The notes: generated by a model not told the origin, from the letters alone. Counted from the first letter of the stretch, positions 44,645 to 54,465 are shown. The stretch: 64,000 nucleotides of DNA from a marine actinobacterium MedAcidi-G3 (GCA_000817105.1 JUEP01000002.1:1-64000), one strand, 5' to 3'. Made by a program: numbers and translations.

Positions 44645-45415
44645 ATGAAATCTCTTCGACTCGTTCCTCTTGAGTGTGGATGGCTCTCCACTTCAGCGTC
44701 TTCTGTGGTCGCCGGCCTGGAGGGCCAAGTTGAATTGCCTATTCCGAGTTGGCTGGTCATACACCCCTCAGGTCAAAGTGCCCTTTTCGATACTGGACTC
44801 CATCACGACCTGGTGGATGGAGTTGCAGCTCGCTACCCGCTGATGGCTCGTCAGTTCGAATCGCAATTCCATTTGGAAGATCGAGTTTCAAACCGACTCG
44901 AAGAGATCCAGATAGATCCGTTATCGGTTGATCAAATTATTTTCAGTCATTTGCATTTCGATCATTGCGGTGGGACTGCCTTAATTCCAAACGCACGGAT
45001 CGTTGTCCAAAGGGCCGAATGGGATTCCGCACACCACCCAAAGCTCATCGAACACGAGGTTTACAACCCAGCAGATTTTGATCTTGGACATGATGTATTG
45101 AAAATCGATGGAAATCATGACGTTTTCGGTGACGGTTCAGTGACGTGCATACCCACACCGGGGCACACTGCAGGGCATCAATCCCTTCGAGTTAACTTGG
45201 CAAGCGGACCGGTCGTATTAACGGGCGATTGCGTTTATTGGGAAGAGGTTCTTGAAGGAATGCTCTTACCGCCATTTGGTTTCGATCACGATCTCCAGTT
45301 GGCTTCGATGGGAGAGCTTAAACGTCTACGCGATGACGACGGTTGCAGGCTGCTCTACGGCCACGATGCAGCTCAGTGGGCATCCCTCGGCAATTCACCA
45401 TCAGCAATTACCTAA
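44645..45415 (+). CDS. metallo-beta-lactamase-fold hydrolase (lactonase-like)
   Basis: The 256-aa protein carries the metal-binding HLHFDH motif at residues 102-107, a further histidine in PTPGHTAGH near 169-177, an aspartate in LTGDCVYW near 195-202 and a late histidine in LLYGHDAAQ. The order and the HxHxDH form resemble N-acyl-homoserine lactone hydrolases. A role in quorum quenching or in opening a catabolic lactone is possible but not shown. Its last 8 bp overlap the convergent GNAT gene. Confidence 0.87.
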   Translation: MKSLRLVPLECGWLSTSASSVVAGLEGQVELPIPSWLVIHPSGQSALFDTGLHHDLVDGVAARYPLMARQFESQFHLEDRVSNRLEEIQIDPLSVDQIIFSHLHFDHCGGTALIPNARIVVQRAEWDSAHHPKLIEHEVYNPADFDLGHDVLKIDGNHDVFGDGSVTCIPTPGHTAGHQSLRVNLASGPVVLTGDCVYWEEVLEGMLLPPFGFDHDLQLASMGELKRLRDDDGCRLLYGHDAAQWASLGNSPSAIT

Positions 45416-45995
45416 CTAAATAGCTAGTTCCCTGGTGGGTCCATCGTTGCTGCGACATACGAAACAGGGCATGCCGACGTAGTGGGTCATTGATGCGAAT
45501 ATTCGGGTGGTCAAAATTTTGGTCGCGAACCATACCTAGTCTCTCCATCACCGCTATTGACCGCATGTTCAACAAAGACGTGGTCGACACAATTTCGTTA
45601 AGTCCCATATCTTTCAAGCCATACTCAAGGACCTTCGCTGCGGCCTCTGTTGCGTACCCGAAGCCCCAATGTTGTCGAGAGAGGCGCCAACCAATCTGCA
45701 CGCACGGAGCAAAACTTGCCTCCCATTTCAGGACCGAGAGACCGACGAAACCAACAAGAGAATTTTCATCTAATCCAGCATCATCGAAAATCTGGACAGC
45801 CCAAAACCCAAAATCTCTGGTTTCTAAGCCGAGTTGGATCCCTTCCACCAACAAATCGCTTTGTTCGGAACTCAAAGTTGGCCGTTCGTACTGCATGACC
45901 TGCGGGTCCGCGCTCATGGCTGCAAAGATTTTTTTATCCTTGGGGCGCCAATGTCGCAGAACCAACCGTTGCGACCGAAGTTCCGGCGCCGCCAT
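45408..45995 (-). CDS. GNAT-family N-acetyltransferase (RimJ/RimL-like)
   Basis: The 195-aa protein has the acetyl-CoA-binding loop of GNAT enzymes in QHWGFGYATEAAAKVLEYGL near residues 109-128. It begins LRSQRLVLRHWRPKD, typical of the RimJ/RimL group, and ends after a SIAVMERLGMV turn near 147-157. The acceptor (protein N-terminus, drug or metabolite) is unknown. It lies 3 bp after the amidohydrolase gene. Confidence 0.87.
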   Translation of the reverse strand: MAAPELRSQRLVLRHWRPKDKKIFAAMSADPQVMQYERPTLSSEQSDLLVEGIQLGLETRDFGFWAVQIFDDAGLDENSLVGFVGLSVLKWEASFAPCVQIGWRLSRQHWGFGYATEAAAKVLEYGLKDMGLNEIVSTTSLLNMRSIAVMERLGMVRDQNFDHPNIRINDPLRRHALFRMSQQRWTHQGTSYLVR

Positions 45996-45998
45996 TAG

Positions 45999-47000
45999 CT
46001 AGAAGTCCAAACGATAAAAGCGGCGCGCTGACCCGGCAAAAAGCTCAGATCGGTCCGATGAACTCCAGCCCGCTTCATCAGCGATCCGCTGAAACGAGTT
46101 AAACAACACAGTGTAAGAACAACCTTGTTTGTCGACAGGAAAGTTGCTCTCAAACATGCATCTGTCAGGGCCAAACGTATCCACACAATGTCGTATGTCC
46201 TCGCTCCACAAACCGGCTAAATGTTCTGATGTCGGCGCAACCGGGAGGCGGTTCAGTCCAACGCCGTAGATACTCATCCCAACACCACCTAATTTGACCA
46301 TGACTTGCTCATGTTCAGCTAAGGCCTCAAGAGCCGGTCGCAAAACCGAGCGAACCTCATCTCGAATACCGACATATGGACCAATACCAAGAGGGCCTCC
46401 TAAATGATCCAGAACTACAGGTGTTTCCGGCACCGCTGTTACTAAGTCGACCAACTCTTCAACTTGTGGATGGAACATCCATGCGTCAAAGGTAAAACCC
46501 ATCTTCCCTAGCTTGGCAAAACCTTCACGAAAATCATCATGAGCTAACAGCCCGGGCAAGGGTTTGGTATGAGACTCGCGAATTTCATCGCTGCCATCCC
46601 ACGCGGTGGCATGACGAATCCCTCGAAATTTTCCTCCCCCTTCTGCATCCTGAGCAGCGAGTACTTCCTCTACTTCGTTTCCTCTTGTTAAGTCTGCAAA
46701 CCCTACGATCCCAGAAATTTCAGCTCCGCCAGATTCCACTGAAATTTCGGCTTGCTGTCTGACGAACTCGATTTCTCCTACAGGACGCAGATATTCCGGG
46801 CCATCATCTCGGTAGCCGGCACCACACTCGACAAAAACTGTCTGAACAACGTTGTGCCCGGAGCCTGTATCGAGGTGCAACTCGGGAACAAGGTAAGTTC
46901 CCGCGGGAAAGTCCCACAAATGATGATGAGGATCAACGATCTCTTCTAGCGGATCGATCGCTTCTTCAACGGTGCTCAATAGCCAGTCAGTTTTATCCAT
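45999..47000 (-). CDS. amidohydrolase (TIM-barrel, COG3618-like)
   Basis: The protein has about 333 aa. ATG 47000 is preferred over the frame start at 47033 because GAAAGATG lies just before it and the extra residues are not family-like. VDPHHHLWDFPAG near the N-terminus holds the HxH metal pair, and a late FGPDRCMFESNFPVDK holds the aspartate of the amidohydrolase-2 group. Relatives open lactones or hydrolyse amides, and the substrate here is unknown. It lies between the phosphoesterase and GNAT genes. Confidence 0.87.
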   Translation of the reverse strand: MDKTDWLLSTVEEAIDPLEEIVDPHHHLWDFPAGTYLVPELHLDTGSGHNVVQTVFVECGAGYRDDGPEYLRPVGEIEFVRQQAEISVESGGAEISGIVGFADLTRGNEVEEVLAAQDAEGGGKFRGIRHATAWDGSDEIRESHTKPLPGLLAHDDFREGFAKLGKMGFTFDAWMFHPQVEELVDLVTAVPETPVVLDHLGGPLGIGPYVGIRDEVRSVLRPALEALAEHEQVMVKLGGVGMSIYGVGLNRLPVAPTSEHLAGLWSEDIRHCVDTFGPDRCMFESNFPVDKQGCSYTVLFNSFQRIADEAGWSSSDRSELFAGSARRFYRLDF

Positions 47001-47052
47001 TGCGTCATCTTTCTTATAGAGCAATGCGAACAACTACGAAGTTAGTCAAGGT

Positions 47053-47631
47053 TCACCAGGGTCGCCCCCAAGTATCCCAATCAAAGGGCTCAATGCCCTC
47101 TTCCGTCAGCCTCCAAATCGATGCTTCAGCTGAACCATTTTCGATATCGAGAAAACCAATGGTACCGAGTTGCACATTTAGGTTATGAGGAAACGTAGGT
47201 GAGCCGGGATTGACGCACAACACGTCATCGATGGTCGTGATGTGTTCAACATGGGTATCTCCATACACAACGACATCAAGTTTATTTCCATCAAAATGCC
47301 GATCGAGAGCATCAAGAACTCCATATGAGGGCAACTCAGGGATCGGCATGTGGTGAGTTAATCCAACCTTCAAACCGTCAAAATCATGTACCCATGAAGG
47401 TGACAAAAGATCATGTTCTGGCTGTACCTCTCGGCCTGAGGATCCGTCGTCGCCATTACCTCGCGCTCCCCATGTTGGAGCTAATTTATGAAGTTTTTCT
47501 ATCACCGAGATTTCATATATATCGCCAGCATGAAGAATGGCATCACAGCCCTCGAAAGCCTTATACGCCTGTGGCCAAAGTTCAGGTCCTGCCTCTGGAA
47601 TGTGGGTGTCCGAGATCAAGCCAATACGCAT
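47053..47631 (-). CDS. metallophosphoesterase (YfcE/MJ0936 type)
   Basis: The 192-aa protein is a two-metal phosphodiesterase: GLISDTHIP at residues 3-11, ILHAGDIYE near 32-40, a GNGD in ARGNGDDGS near 56, GLTHHMP near 82 and YGDTHVEH near 110, then NPGSPTFP. The order fits the calcineurin-like family. It starts at ATG 47631 with GAGG just upstream; the longer frame to 47718 overlaps rsmB and is not used. Ten base pairs separate it from rsmB. Confidence 0.9.
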   Translation of the reverse strand: MRIGLISDTHIPEAGPELWPQAYKAFEGCDAILHAGDIYEISVIEKLHKLAPTWGARGNGDDGSSGREVQPEHDLLSPSWVHDFDGLKVGLTHHMPIPELPSYGVLDALDRHFDGNKLDVVVYGDTHVEHITTIDDVLCVNPGSPTFPHNLNVQLGTIGFLDIENGSAEASIWRLTEEGIEPFDWDTWGRPW

Positions 47632-47641
47632 AACCTCATCC

Positions 47642-48769
47642 TCACTTCTCACGCTTCCATTGAAATATCGCCATGCCGTCTGTTCCGAAATCATGAGGCA
47701 AAACCAGACCTCCACCATAGTGATATCGCCAATGCTCGCCCCTTAAGTCAAGCCTTACTATTTCTCTATGTCTATTGAGGAAACTTTCTGCAACCTCGCT
47801 CGTTTCCTCTCGCGTCACCGTGCAAACGCTATAAGTCAGAACTCCTTGCGGCCCCAATAGTCGCAATCCCTCTTCCAATAAACCATCTTGAATACCCGAG
47901 AGTCGGTTGATCGCCTTTTCAGAGATCTGCCACCGCGCATCACTTCGGCGCCCAAGCGCTCCTAGTCCACTGCAGGGAGCGTCAACTAGAACTGCATCCG
48001 CGCAACCAGTCGTGAAGGGAGAGCTTGTCCCGTCGCTAACTAAAACCTGCACTCCGGGTCGATAATTATTGACAATCTTTTCCAGTGATCGGGCTCTAGT
48101 GGGGTTGATTTCGTTTGCGCACACTTTGGACCAAGCCGGACCCATCGCCGTAGTTTTGCCTCCAGGTGCGGCACACAAGTCAATTAAGGTTCCACCATTA
48201 GGTGAAGCCTCATCGACAGCTTCGCTTACCCAACGAGATGCTTGGCCTTGGATATAGCCATCCGGTCTGGGTTCAGGCCGCTCCGGTGTGTTCATTGAGA
48301 TTAGCGAAGCCCTGCCCTCTGTTCCCCAGGTGTTTACGAAAAGGTCCCAAATCCAGTCGGGGTAGCTGAATTGCGTGGCCTCGTCGGGCCACAGTGGCTC
48401 AACGTCCACTATTTTGCGAAGTACAGCGTTGACCAGGCCACTAGCCCGTCGAGGCGCTGCTTCTACGGTGTCATTAACTGCTGCATGAGGCGGCGTTCGA
48501 AGATGAAATAGTTGATACGTTCCCAAACGGAGCGCCGACAATACGTCACGATCTAAATCCCGAGTTACAAAACGTTTGAACAAATGGTCTACAGAGCGTC
48601 GCATACGGGTAGTTCCCTGCACTAATTCGGTGACGAAAGCCTTGTCTCTTTGACTCAACGCTCGACCTTCATCTTCCAAAAGAGCCGCAAGTACGACATT
48701 GGCTCGGGATCCTGCTTCTATCTCAGTCAACGCCTGAACCGCTATCTGACGACTAGTAGGATTTTTCAC
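47642..48769 (-). CDS. rsmB: 16S rRNA cytosine-C5 methyltransferase
   Basis: It methylates a cytosine of 16S rRNA with SAM. The 375-aa protein has an N-terminal NusB-like domain (about residues 1-130) and a C-terminal Sun domain: LCAAPGGKTTAMG near 197-209, DAPCSGLGALGRRSDARWQ near 264-282 and the catalytic-cysteine loop YSVCTVTREE near 310-319. It overlaps fmt by 4 bp, part of the def-fmt-rsmB order known in many bacteria. Confidence 0.94.
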   Translation of the reverse strand: MKNPTSRQIAVQALTEIEAGSRANVVLAALLEDEGRALSQRDKAFVTELVQGTTRMRRSVDHLFKRFVTRDLDRDVLSALRLGTYQLFHLRTPPHAAVNDTVEAAPRRASGLVNAVLRKIVDVEPLWPDEATQFSYPDWIWDLFVNTWGTEGRASLISMNTPERPEPRPDGYIQGQASRWVSEAVDEASPNGGTLIDLCAAPGGKTTAMGPAWSKVCANEINPTRARSLEKIVNNYRPGVQVLVSDGTSSPFTTGCADAVLVDAPCSGLGALGRRSDARWQISEKAINRLSGIQDGLLEEGLRLLGPQGVLTYSVCTVTREETSEVAESFLNRHREIVRLDLRGEHWRYHYGGGLVLPHDFGTDGMAIFQWKREK

Positions 48770-49659
48770 GCGCCCAACCGCGAGTTTGCTTCCAAACGGG
48801 CACCGTTAATCCATGATTGCGCTTCCATTCGCGGCTTTCCTTCTGGTTGCACAGTCAACAATTGCAAAAGCCCTTTCCCGGTTCCGACCAAGTCGTGGGC
48901 CAAAACTCCTACCTCACCCGATCCGTCGACAACGCGAGCCTTATGAATTTTTAGCAACGAGGAACCAATTGTCGTCCAAGCTCCCCCAACTCTCACAATT
49001 CGGTTGAGTTCAGCGGCTGAAAGTTCCCAACTGAGTTTCAAATCAGATCTATGAATTTTGGCTGCTACGGTTACTGGTCCACTCTGAGGTAACGGTTGCT
49101 TCAAACCCTCTCCGATAGCTGCAACTAACTCCTCGGCCCCAAGTTTCGCTAATTTTTCTGTCAATTGCCGAGCAGTCACTTCATCGCTGATTTTAATTCT
49201 TTGCCTTCGATAAATAGGTCCAGTGTCTAGTTCCGGCTCAAGAGCCATGACACAGACACCCGTTTCACTGTCTCCAGCCAAAATGGCACGTTCCACTGGC
49301 GCTGCACCCCGCCAACGAGGGAGCAACGAAAAGTGAAGGTTGATCATTGGTAACTCATCCAAAAGATTTTGTTTGATGAGTCGGCCGTAGGCGACGACCA
49401 CGCCACAGTCCGCTTGAACAGTTAAGGAGTCATTAACTTCTTCCGATACCGGTATTCCCAATTGTGTTGCGGCTGCTTTGACCGCTGTCGCTTCGGGAGG
49501 CGTCCGTCTGCCTCGTCGGCGATCAGGCATTGAAACGACCAAAGGAATCTCGAAACCTGCTTCCACTAAAGCCAACAAGGGGGGCACGGCAGCTTCCGGG
49601 CTACCGAAATAGACCAAAGAACGCGGATGTTCTGGTGGCAGGAGCAAGCCGTCTGTCAC
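48766..49659 (-). CDS. fmt: methionyl-tRNA formyltransferase
   Basis: The enzyme adds a formyl group from 10-formyl-THF to Met-tRNA-fMet. The 297-aa protein begins VYFGSPEAAVPPLLALVEAG near residues 16-35. The catalytic Asn and His are in NLHFSLLPRWRGAAPV near 107-122 and the aspartate in ELDTGPIYRR near 144-153. The C-terminal OB-like domain follows from about 205. It overlaps def and rsmB by 4 bp each. Confidence 0.96.
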   Translation of the reverse strand: MTDGLLLPPEHPRSLVYFGSPEAAVPPLLALVEAGFEIPLVVSMPDRRRGRRTPPEATAVKAAATQLGIPVSEEVNDSLTVQADCGVVVAYGRLIKQNLLDELPMINLHFSLLPRWRGAAPVERAILAGDSETGVCVMALEPELDTGPIYRRQRIKISDEVTARQLTEKLAKLGAEELVAAIGEGLKQPLPQSGPVTVAAKIHRSDLKLSWELSAAELNRIVRVGGAWTTIGSSLLKIHKARVVDGSGEVGVLAHDLVGTGKGLLQLLTVQPEGKPRMEAQSWINGARLEANSRLGA

Positions 49660-50183
49660 GGCAGCGCTATGTCACCTGGTGTTGTTGGAACACCAGTTAT
49701 CGCAGTTTGAATTTCGCGCCAACGTCGAAGGGCTGCTTTGCGGTCTGCGCGTTCAAGGTGGTCCAGGAGGAGCACGCCGTCTAGATGGTCGAGCTCATGT
49801 TGAAACAGTCGCGCCAACAATTCGTCCGCCTCTATTGAAACTTCATTGCCCTCAAGGTCGCGCCCTACGAGGTGAACTTCTTTGGGCCGAATAATTTCGA
49901 AGGATAACCCTGGCACCGACAGACACCCTTCTTCAAATGCCCATTCTCCGTCGGCTTCGATGATTTCAGGATTCACTAGCGTCTGAGGGCCTTCACCAAT
50001 GTCATACACAAAAAGCCGTTTCTGAATCCCTACCTGCGGTGCAGCTAGTCCAATCCCTTCTGCTTGGTACATTGCCGGCACCATGTCGTCGACCATCTGA
50101 ACAATTCGTCCATCGATGTCGTCAATTAACTTCGCTTCTTGGCGTAAGACAGGATCACCCATCACACGTATCTTGTAACTCAT
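49656..50183 (-). CDS. def: peptide deformylase
   Basis: It removes the formyl group from new proteins. The 175-aa protein has all three motifs: GIGLAAPQVG near residues 44-53, EEGCLSVPG near 89-97 (metal cysteine) and QHELDHLDG near 133-141 (metal histidines). The pairing with fmt completes the formyl cycle. It overlaps fmt by 4 bp and lies 30 bp after priA. Confidence 0.97.
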   Translation of the reverse strand: MSYKIRVMGDPVLRQEAKLIDDIDGRIVQMVDDMVPAMYQAEGIGLAAPQVGIQKRLFVYDIGEGPQTLVNPEIIEADGEWAFEEGCLSVPGLSFEIIRPKEVHLVGRDLEGNEVSIEADELLARLFQHELDHLDGVLLLDHLERADRKAALRRWREIQTAITGVPTTPGDIALP

Positions 50184-50213
50184 GGTGATTACTAGGTTAC
50201 CTGTGTCACTCGA

Positions 50214-51947
50214 TCAGGCTCTAAGTGGGTTGATTTCAATTCGCAATCTTCCCGTTGGCCGCTCAACACTGCTCAGTGTCTCTAACAAGAGTTCGCGATC
50301 ATTGCTTCGGACTCGCCATCGAGTGTTATTCGCGTTCATTACTTCGAGTCCATCGCGCTGGCCAAGACGTTCCACGAACTCTGCAGCTGAGGAACCAGAA
50401 ATGACTGCCCAATGCGACTCAGGCGGCTGACGCAACTGTTTACGCATCTCTAATTCGGTTCGAGCCACCGAACCGGGGTCGGCATTAATTGCTGCTTGAA
50501 GAACGGGGTGTTGAGGCATCCTCGTTTGAATCAAAATTCGGCCTCCATTTTCCCGCGCACCAACCAGCCGAGCGGCGTGGACTATTAGCGACATTGCTTC
50601 TTCAGCAGCTCGATAACGCGGAGCCAGAATTTCTTGATCGAAATCTAAAAATGCCACGAGTTCAGCGTTATCAAGACGATGAAAAATGGCCTCTGTGCCT
50701 ACGTAGAGATCTGCGCCATCTGGAAGGAGTTCGGTCGAAGCATCGACTTCAGTCACAGGTCGTCGGGCTATATGTTCCAATTCTTCGCTTACCCCTGTCA
50801 CCCCTAGTTTCACTCTGCGAAATTTGGTCGAAGAGCATGCTGAGCAAACTGCAGGCCTGTCATCACCATCAATTGGGTGAACCAGCCGATCACCATCTAG
50901 GCCTAATGCTTTGCCGGTCTCTTCAGATCGAGCTAGTTCGCCACAGTGATCACAATACGCGAACCGGGCTCGGCCTTTACGGTTGACGACGCATACGGTT
51001 CGCCGGCTGCTCCGAAGCGAGCGCGCTAGATACTCGGAACACCATGAGCCCGCCGTTGGGGCCTCACTGCGCAGATCAACTAATTCGATAATTGGCCATC
51101 CACCTCGCTCTGTTCTTCGATCCGGGGTCAGCAGAGGAGCGCCACATGTGAGTGCTTCTAATGAGGGCGTCGGAGATGTTATTACCCACCGCGCTCCATC
51201 GCGTCTGGCCCGCTCTAGAACCACGTCACGGGCGTGCCAAGTAGGCGCAGATTCTTGCTGATAAGCCTGATCATGTTCATCTATCACAAGCACCGCATCT
51301 AGCGGATCGATTGGGGCCCAAGCAGCGGATCGAGTACCAATTGTTACTGATCCGGTAGCTGAAGCCTGCCACTCTGTCGGGTAAAGAGCGACCTCTACCC
51401 CTGCTCTCTTCAGGGCTACCGCTAGCCGTTGACAGCGGGAAACGGTAGGAACGAGAATCAAAGTCCGACCGTGCGCTGCTGCCGCAATCGCTATCCCCAC
51501 ATCGTCACTAGTCGGAGGGGTTCGAACTACTGCTCCACCCCGATTAAAGGCTTCCTCGGCAAGATTATTCGTAGTGAACTTTGTGTAGTTAGGCGACTTG
51601 CCGGCGGGAATAGCGGTGACAGTCCTGTCGTGAGTCGCTGTGCGCAAAAAGTGAACTCGGCTACCCAACCAATGTCCACTGGCCCAGTTAGCCAAATCAA
51701 CCAGGCTTGCCGGAGGTCCGTAGCTACTGATTTTTTTAATTTCCCTTAATTTGAGACCCTCTTGCGGCCTCACGTCTAATGCCGTTATCCATCCTCGAAC
51801 TCGTCGACCACGTAAGTCAACGCGCACGACCGTGCCGACTCGAACCTCTGAGCACTCTGAGGATTCAATAACCGAATCGGTTAGTACATAGTCAAATTCC
51901 CGGTCTACAGCAGGTTCATCTGGGAGAACTCGAACTACTCGTGACAC
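50214..51947 (-). CDS. priA: primosomal protein PriA, degenerate (no Walker A)
   Basis: PriA restarts stalled replication forks. The 577-aa protein is shorter than the usual ~730 aa and lacks a GSGKT loop. Where motif I should be there is RTPPTSDDVGIAIAAAAHGR, and the DEAH box reads DEHD (VIDEHDQAYQQ). Zinc-binding cysteines remain partly (FAYCDHCG and CSACSS). The N-terminal DNA-binding start (VVRVLPDEPAVDREFDYVL) is typical. Actinobacterial PriA copies are known to have lost the ATPase motifs; this one follows suit. It lies between metK and def, the normal neighbourhood. Confidence 0.85.
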   Translation of the reverse strand: MSRVVRVLPDEPAVDREFDYVLTDSVIESSECSEVRVGTVVRVDLRGRRVRGWITALDVRPQEGLKLREIKKISSYGPPASLVDLANWASGHWLGSRVHFLRTATHDRTVTAIPAGKSPNYTKFTTNNLAEEAFNRGGAVVRTPPTSDDVGIAIAAAAHGRTLILVPTVSRCQRLAVALKRAGVEVALYPTEWQASATGSVTIGTRSAAWAPIDPLDAVLVIDEHDQAYQQESAPTWHARDVVLERARRDGARWVITSPTPSLEALTCGAPLLTPDRRTERGGWPIIELVDLRSEAPTAGSWCSEYLARSLRSSRRTVCVVNRKGRARFAYCDHCGELARSEETGKALGLDGDRLVHPIDGDDRPAVCSACSSTKFRRVKLGVTGVSEELEHIARRPVTEVDASTELLPDGADLYVGTEAIFHRLDNAELVAFLDFDQEILAPRYRAAEEAMSLIVHAARLVGARENGGRILIQTRMPQHPVLQAAINADPGSVARTELEMRKQLRQPPESHWAVISGSSAAEFVERLGQRDGLEVMNANNTRWRVRSNDRELLLETLSSVERPTGRLRIEINPLRA

Positions 51948-51996
51948 GGTGCCATTTTGGTTGACGGGTCGGACTTCGGCGGCTTAAGCCGAAGAT

Positions 51997-53199
51997 CTAA
52001 AGACCTAGGGCGGAACGCAGATCATCTATGCGATCGGTTCGCTCCCATGTGAATAGGTCCTCCGAGGATTCACGACCGAAATGACCATACGCCGCTGTTG
52101 GTTGGAAAATCGGCCGACGGAGATCTAGGTCTCTGAGGATTGCAGCAGGCCGAAGATCAAATATTTCGTTAATCGACGTTGCAATTCGGTCCGGATCAAC
52201 ATTTTCAGTACCGAAAGTTTCGACTAGCACCGATACCGGGCGAGCTACTCCGATCGCATATGCAACTTGAACTTCGCAACGCTCAGCGGCGCCTGCCGCA
52301 ACGAGGTTCTTAGCTACCCACCGCGTCGCATAAGCGGCGGACCGGTCAACCTTGGACGGGTCTTTACCGGAAAACGCCCCACCGCCATGACGTGCATAAC
52401 CGCCGTAGGTATCCACGATAATTTTTCTGCCTGTAAGTCCGCAGTCTCCTACTGGACCTCCCACCACAAAGTTACCTGTCGGATTTACGAAGACTTCGAA
52501 GTCATCATCAGCAAATTCAGCCGGAACAGCGGGTCGGATAACGTGCTCTATCAAATCGGGTCGAATCATCCCATCTCTGTCAATACCAGGATTGTGCTGG
52601 GTTGAAACAAGTACGGTCTTTAACCTGACGGGCCGTCCGTCTTCGTACTCAAATGACACCTGGGTCTTGCCATCCGGCCTTAGGTATGGGACCTGGCCCG
52701 ATTTACGAGCCTCGGTCAGCTGTTCAGCCATTCGATGAGCTACATGGATCGGCAAAGGCATTAAAACTTCCGTTTCGCGACACGCATAGCCGAACATCAT
52801 TCCCTGATCACCCGCACCTTGGCGGTCTAGCGCATCATCTTCGCCTGAGCGGCCGCTTCTAACCTCTTCAGAATCATTGACCCCCTGGGCAATATCGGGA
52901 GACTGTTCGTCCAGAGACACCATTACCCCGCATGTACTGCCATTGAAATCGAGCGAATCTCGGTCGTACCCGATCTCATTAATCGTGTCTCGCACTACCG
53001 ACGGTATATCGACGAATCCACTTGTGGTGATCTCGCCTGCCACCACAACAAGACCGGTGGTAACCATTGTCTCGCAGGCAACTCTGCTCTCAGAATCTTG
53101 CTCAAGCATCGCGTCAAGAATGGCATCAGAAATCTGATCCGCCATTTTGTCGGGATGACCTTCAGTCACCGACTCCGAGGTGAAAGTCCATCGACTCAC
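51997..53199 (-). CDS. metK: S-adenosylmethionine synthetase
   Basis: It makes SAM from methionine and ATP. The protein has about 400 aa from GTG 53199 ([18 protein letters not shown]). I prefer this start because AGGAGA lies six bases before it; a frame start at 53214 would place that site inside the gene. Signatures are [21 protein letters not shown] near 110 and [19 protein letters not shown] near 270. It lies 71 bp after coaBC, in a coaBC-metK-priA-def order. Confidence 0.97.
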   Translation of the reverse strand: MSRWTFTSESVTEGHPDKMADQISDAILDAMLEQDSESRVACETMVTTGLVVVAGEITTSGFVDIPSVVRDTINEIGYDRDSLDFNGSTCGVMVSLDEQSPDIAQGVNDSEEVRSGRSGEDDALDRQGAGDQGMMFGYACRETEVLMPLPIHVAHRMAEQLTEARKSGQVPYLRPDGKTQVSFEYEDGRPVRLKTVLVSTQHNPGIDRDGMIRPDLIEHVIRPAVPAEFADDDFEVFVNPTGNFVVGGPVGDCGLTGRKIIVDTYGGYARHGGGAFSGKDPSKVDRSAAYATRWVAKNLVAAGAAERCEVQVAYAIGVARPVSVLVETFGTENVDPDRIATSINEIFDLRPAAILRDLDLRRPIFQPTAAYGHFGRESSEDLFTWERTDRIDDLRSALGL

Positions 53200-53270
53200 G
53201 CCATCTCTCCTCATTGTTAGACCGGCAATCCTAAGGCTAGGCCAAAGAGGGCCCCTAGAGGCACTTCAAG

Positions 53271-54455
53271 CTACCTAGCGAGTATCTGCGCAACTGTATC
53301 TAAGACTTCGTCCGCTATCTCTCGTTTTGATCGGAGTGAAACGTGTCTCAGGCAGCCGTCCGCTTCCAAGATGGTTACTTCGTTGGTTTCATGAGCGAAC
53401 CCGACCTCTGGTGCGGACACATCGTTAGCAACGATGACATCAACATTTTTTCGTTCAAGCTTCGCACTTGCGTGGGCAACTAATTCATCGGTCTCGGCAG
53501 CGAATCCGACGACTACTTGTCCGGGCAACTTCGAAGACCCCAGATCAGACAAAATATCGACGGTGGCTTCCAGAACTAATTTTGGCGGCCCTCCATCTTT
53601 TTTAATTTTTGAATCTGATACGTCTAGTGGGCGAAAGTCAGCTACGGCCGCTGCCATAACGATCACATCTGCGTCAGCTCGTTCCAAAACAGCCTCATGC
53701 ATCTCTGAGGCAGACTCAACGGAGACCAGGTCCACCCCTAAAGGAGCTTCGAGATCAACTGTCGAGATCAAGGTGACCTCAGCGCCGCGAGCCAGTGCTG
53801 CTTCAGCGATGGCATAACCCTGCTTACCAGTTGAACGATTACCAACGTACCTAACCGGGTCAATTGCCTCTCTCGTACCCCCGGCTGTGACCACAACCCT
53901 TCGTCCATTAAAATCACCGTTGGTTAGCAACTCTGTTATCACTTCGAAAACTTTTTCTGGTTCTGCTAGACGTCCTGAGCCTAAGTCCCCCCCGGCTAGA
54001 CGCCCTTCTTCTGGGGCGACCACAGTTACGCCACGACTTCTCAGTGTCTCGAGATTGTCTTGCACCGCCGGGTGTTCCCACATTTCGGTATGCATCGCAG
54101 GACAGATGACTACCGGCGCTCGGGTCGCCACCAAAATAGCTGTGAGGAGATCATCCGAAATACCACTCGCATAACTTCCAATACTTCGAGCAGTTGCTGG
54201 CGCTACCACAACTAGATCTGCGGTTTGTCCTAACGTCGTATGAGGAATCGGGTCTAAATCATCGAAAATTGAAGTCCTGACTGGCTCCGAGGCCAGTGCA
54301 TCAAAGGTTGCCTTACCGACAAACTTTTGCGCACTCTCAGTCATCACAGGAGTCACATGAGCTCCAGCATCAACCAACATCCTGCAGAGCAAAACTGCCT
54401 TGTAAGCAGCGATCCCCCCGGTTACTCCCAGGATGATGCGGCGGCCTGCCAGCAT
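53271..54455 (-). CDS. coaBC: phosphopantothenoylcysteine decarboxylase/synthetase
   Basis: This bifunctional enzyme makes two steps of coenzyme A synthesis. The 394-aa protein has the CoaC flavin half first (GVTGGIAAYKA near residues 9-19, the HTTLG histidine near 73, PAMHTEMWEHPA near 119) and the CoaB half from about 185 (GTREAIDPVRYVGNRSTGKQ). KIKKDGGPPKL and ANDVS mark the CTP site. The cysteine after the substrate loop of E. coli CoaC is a glycine here (LAGGDLGSGR). It lies 10 bp after rpoZ. Confidence 0.95.
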   Translation of the reverse strand: MLAGRRIILGVTGGIAAYKAVLLCRMLVDAGAHVTPVMTESAQKFVGKATFDALASEPVRTSIFDDLDPIPHTTLGQTADLVVVAPATARSIGSYASGISDDLLTAILVATRAPVVICPAMHTEMWEHPAVQDNLETLRSRGVTVVAPEEGRLAGGDLGSGRLAEPEKVFEVITELLTNGDFNGRRVVVTAGGTREAIDPVRYVGNRSTGKQGYAIAEAALARGAEVTLISTVDLEAPLGVDLVSVESASEMHEAVLERADADVIVMAAAVADFRPLDVSDSKIKKDGGPPKLVLEATVDILSDLGSSKLPGQVVVGFAAETDELVAHASAKLERKNVDVIVANDVSAPEVGFAHETNEVTILEADGCLRHVSLRSKREIADEVLDTVAQILAR

Positions 54456-54465
54456 CAGTTTCTAC

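Noticed and set aside
53210-53275. A SAM riboswitch for metK.
   Set aside because: The gap to coaBC is about 70 bp, too short, and shows none of the conserved S-box or SAM-II/IV elements.
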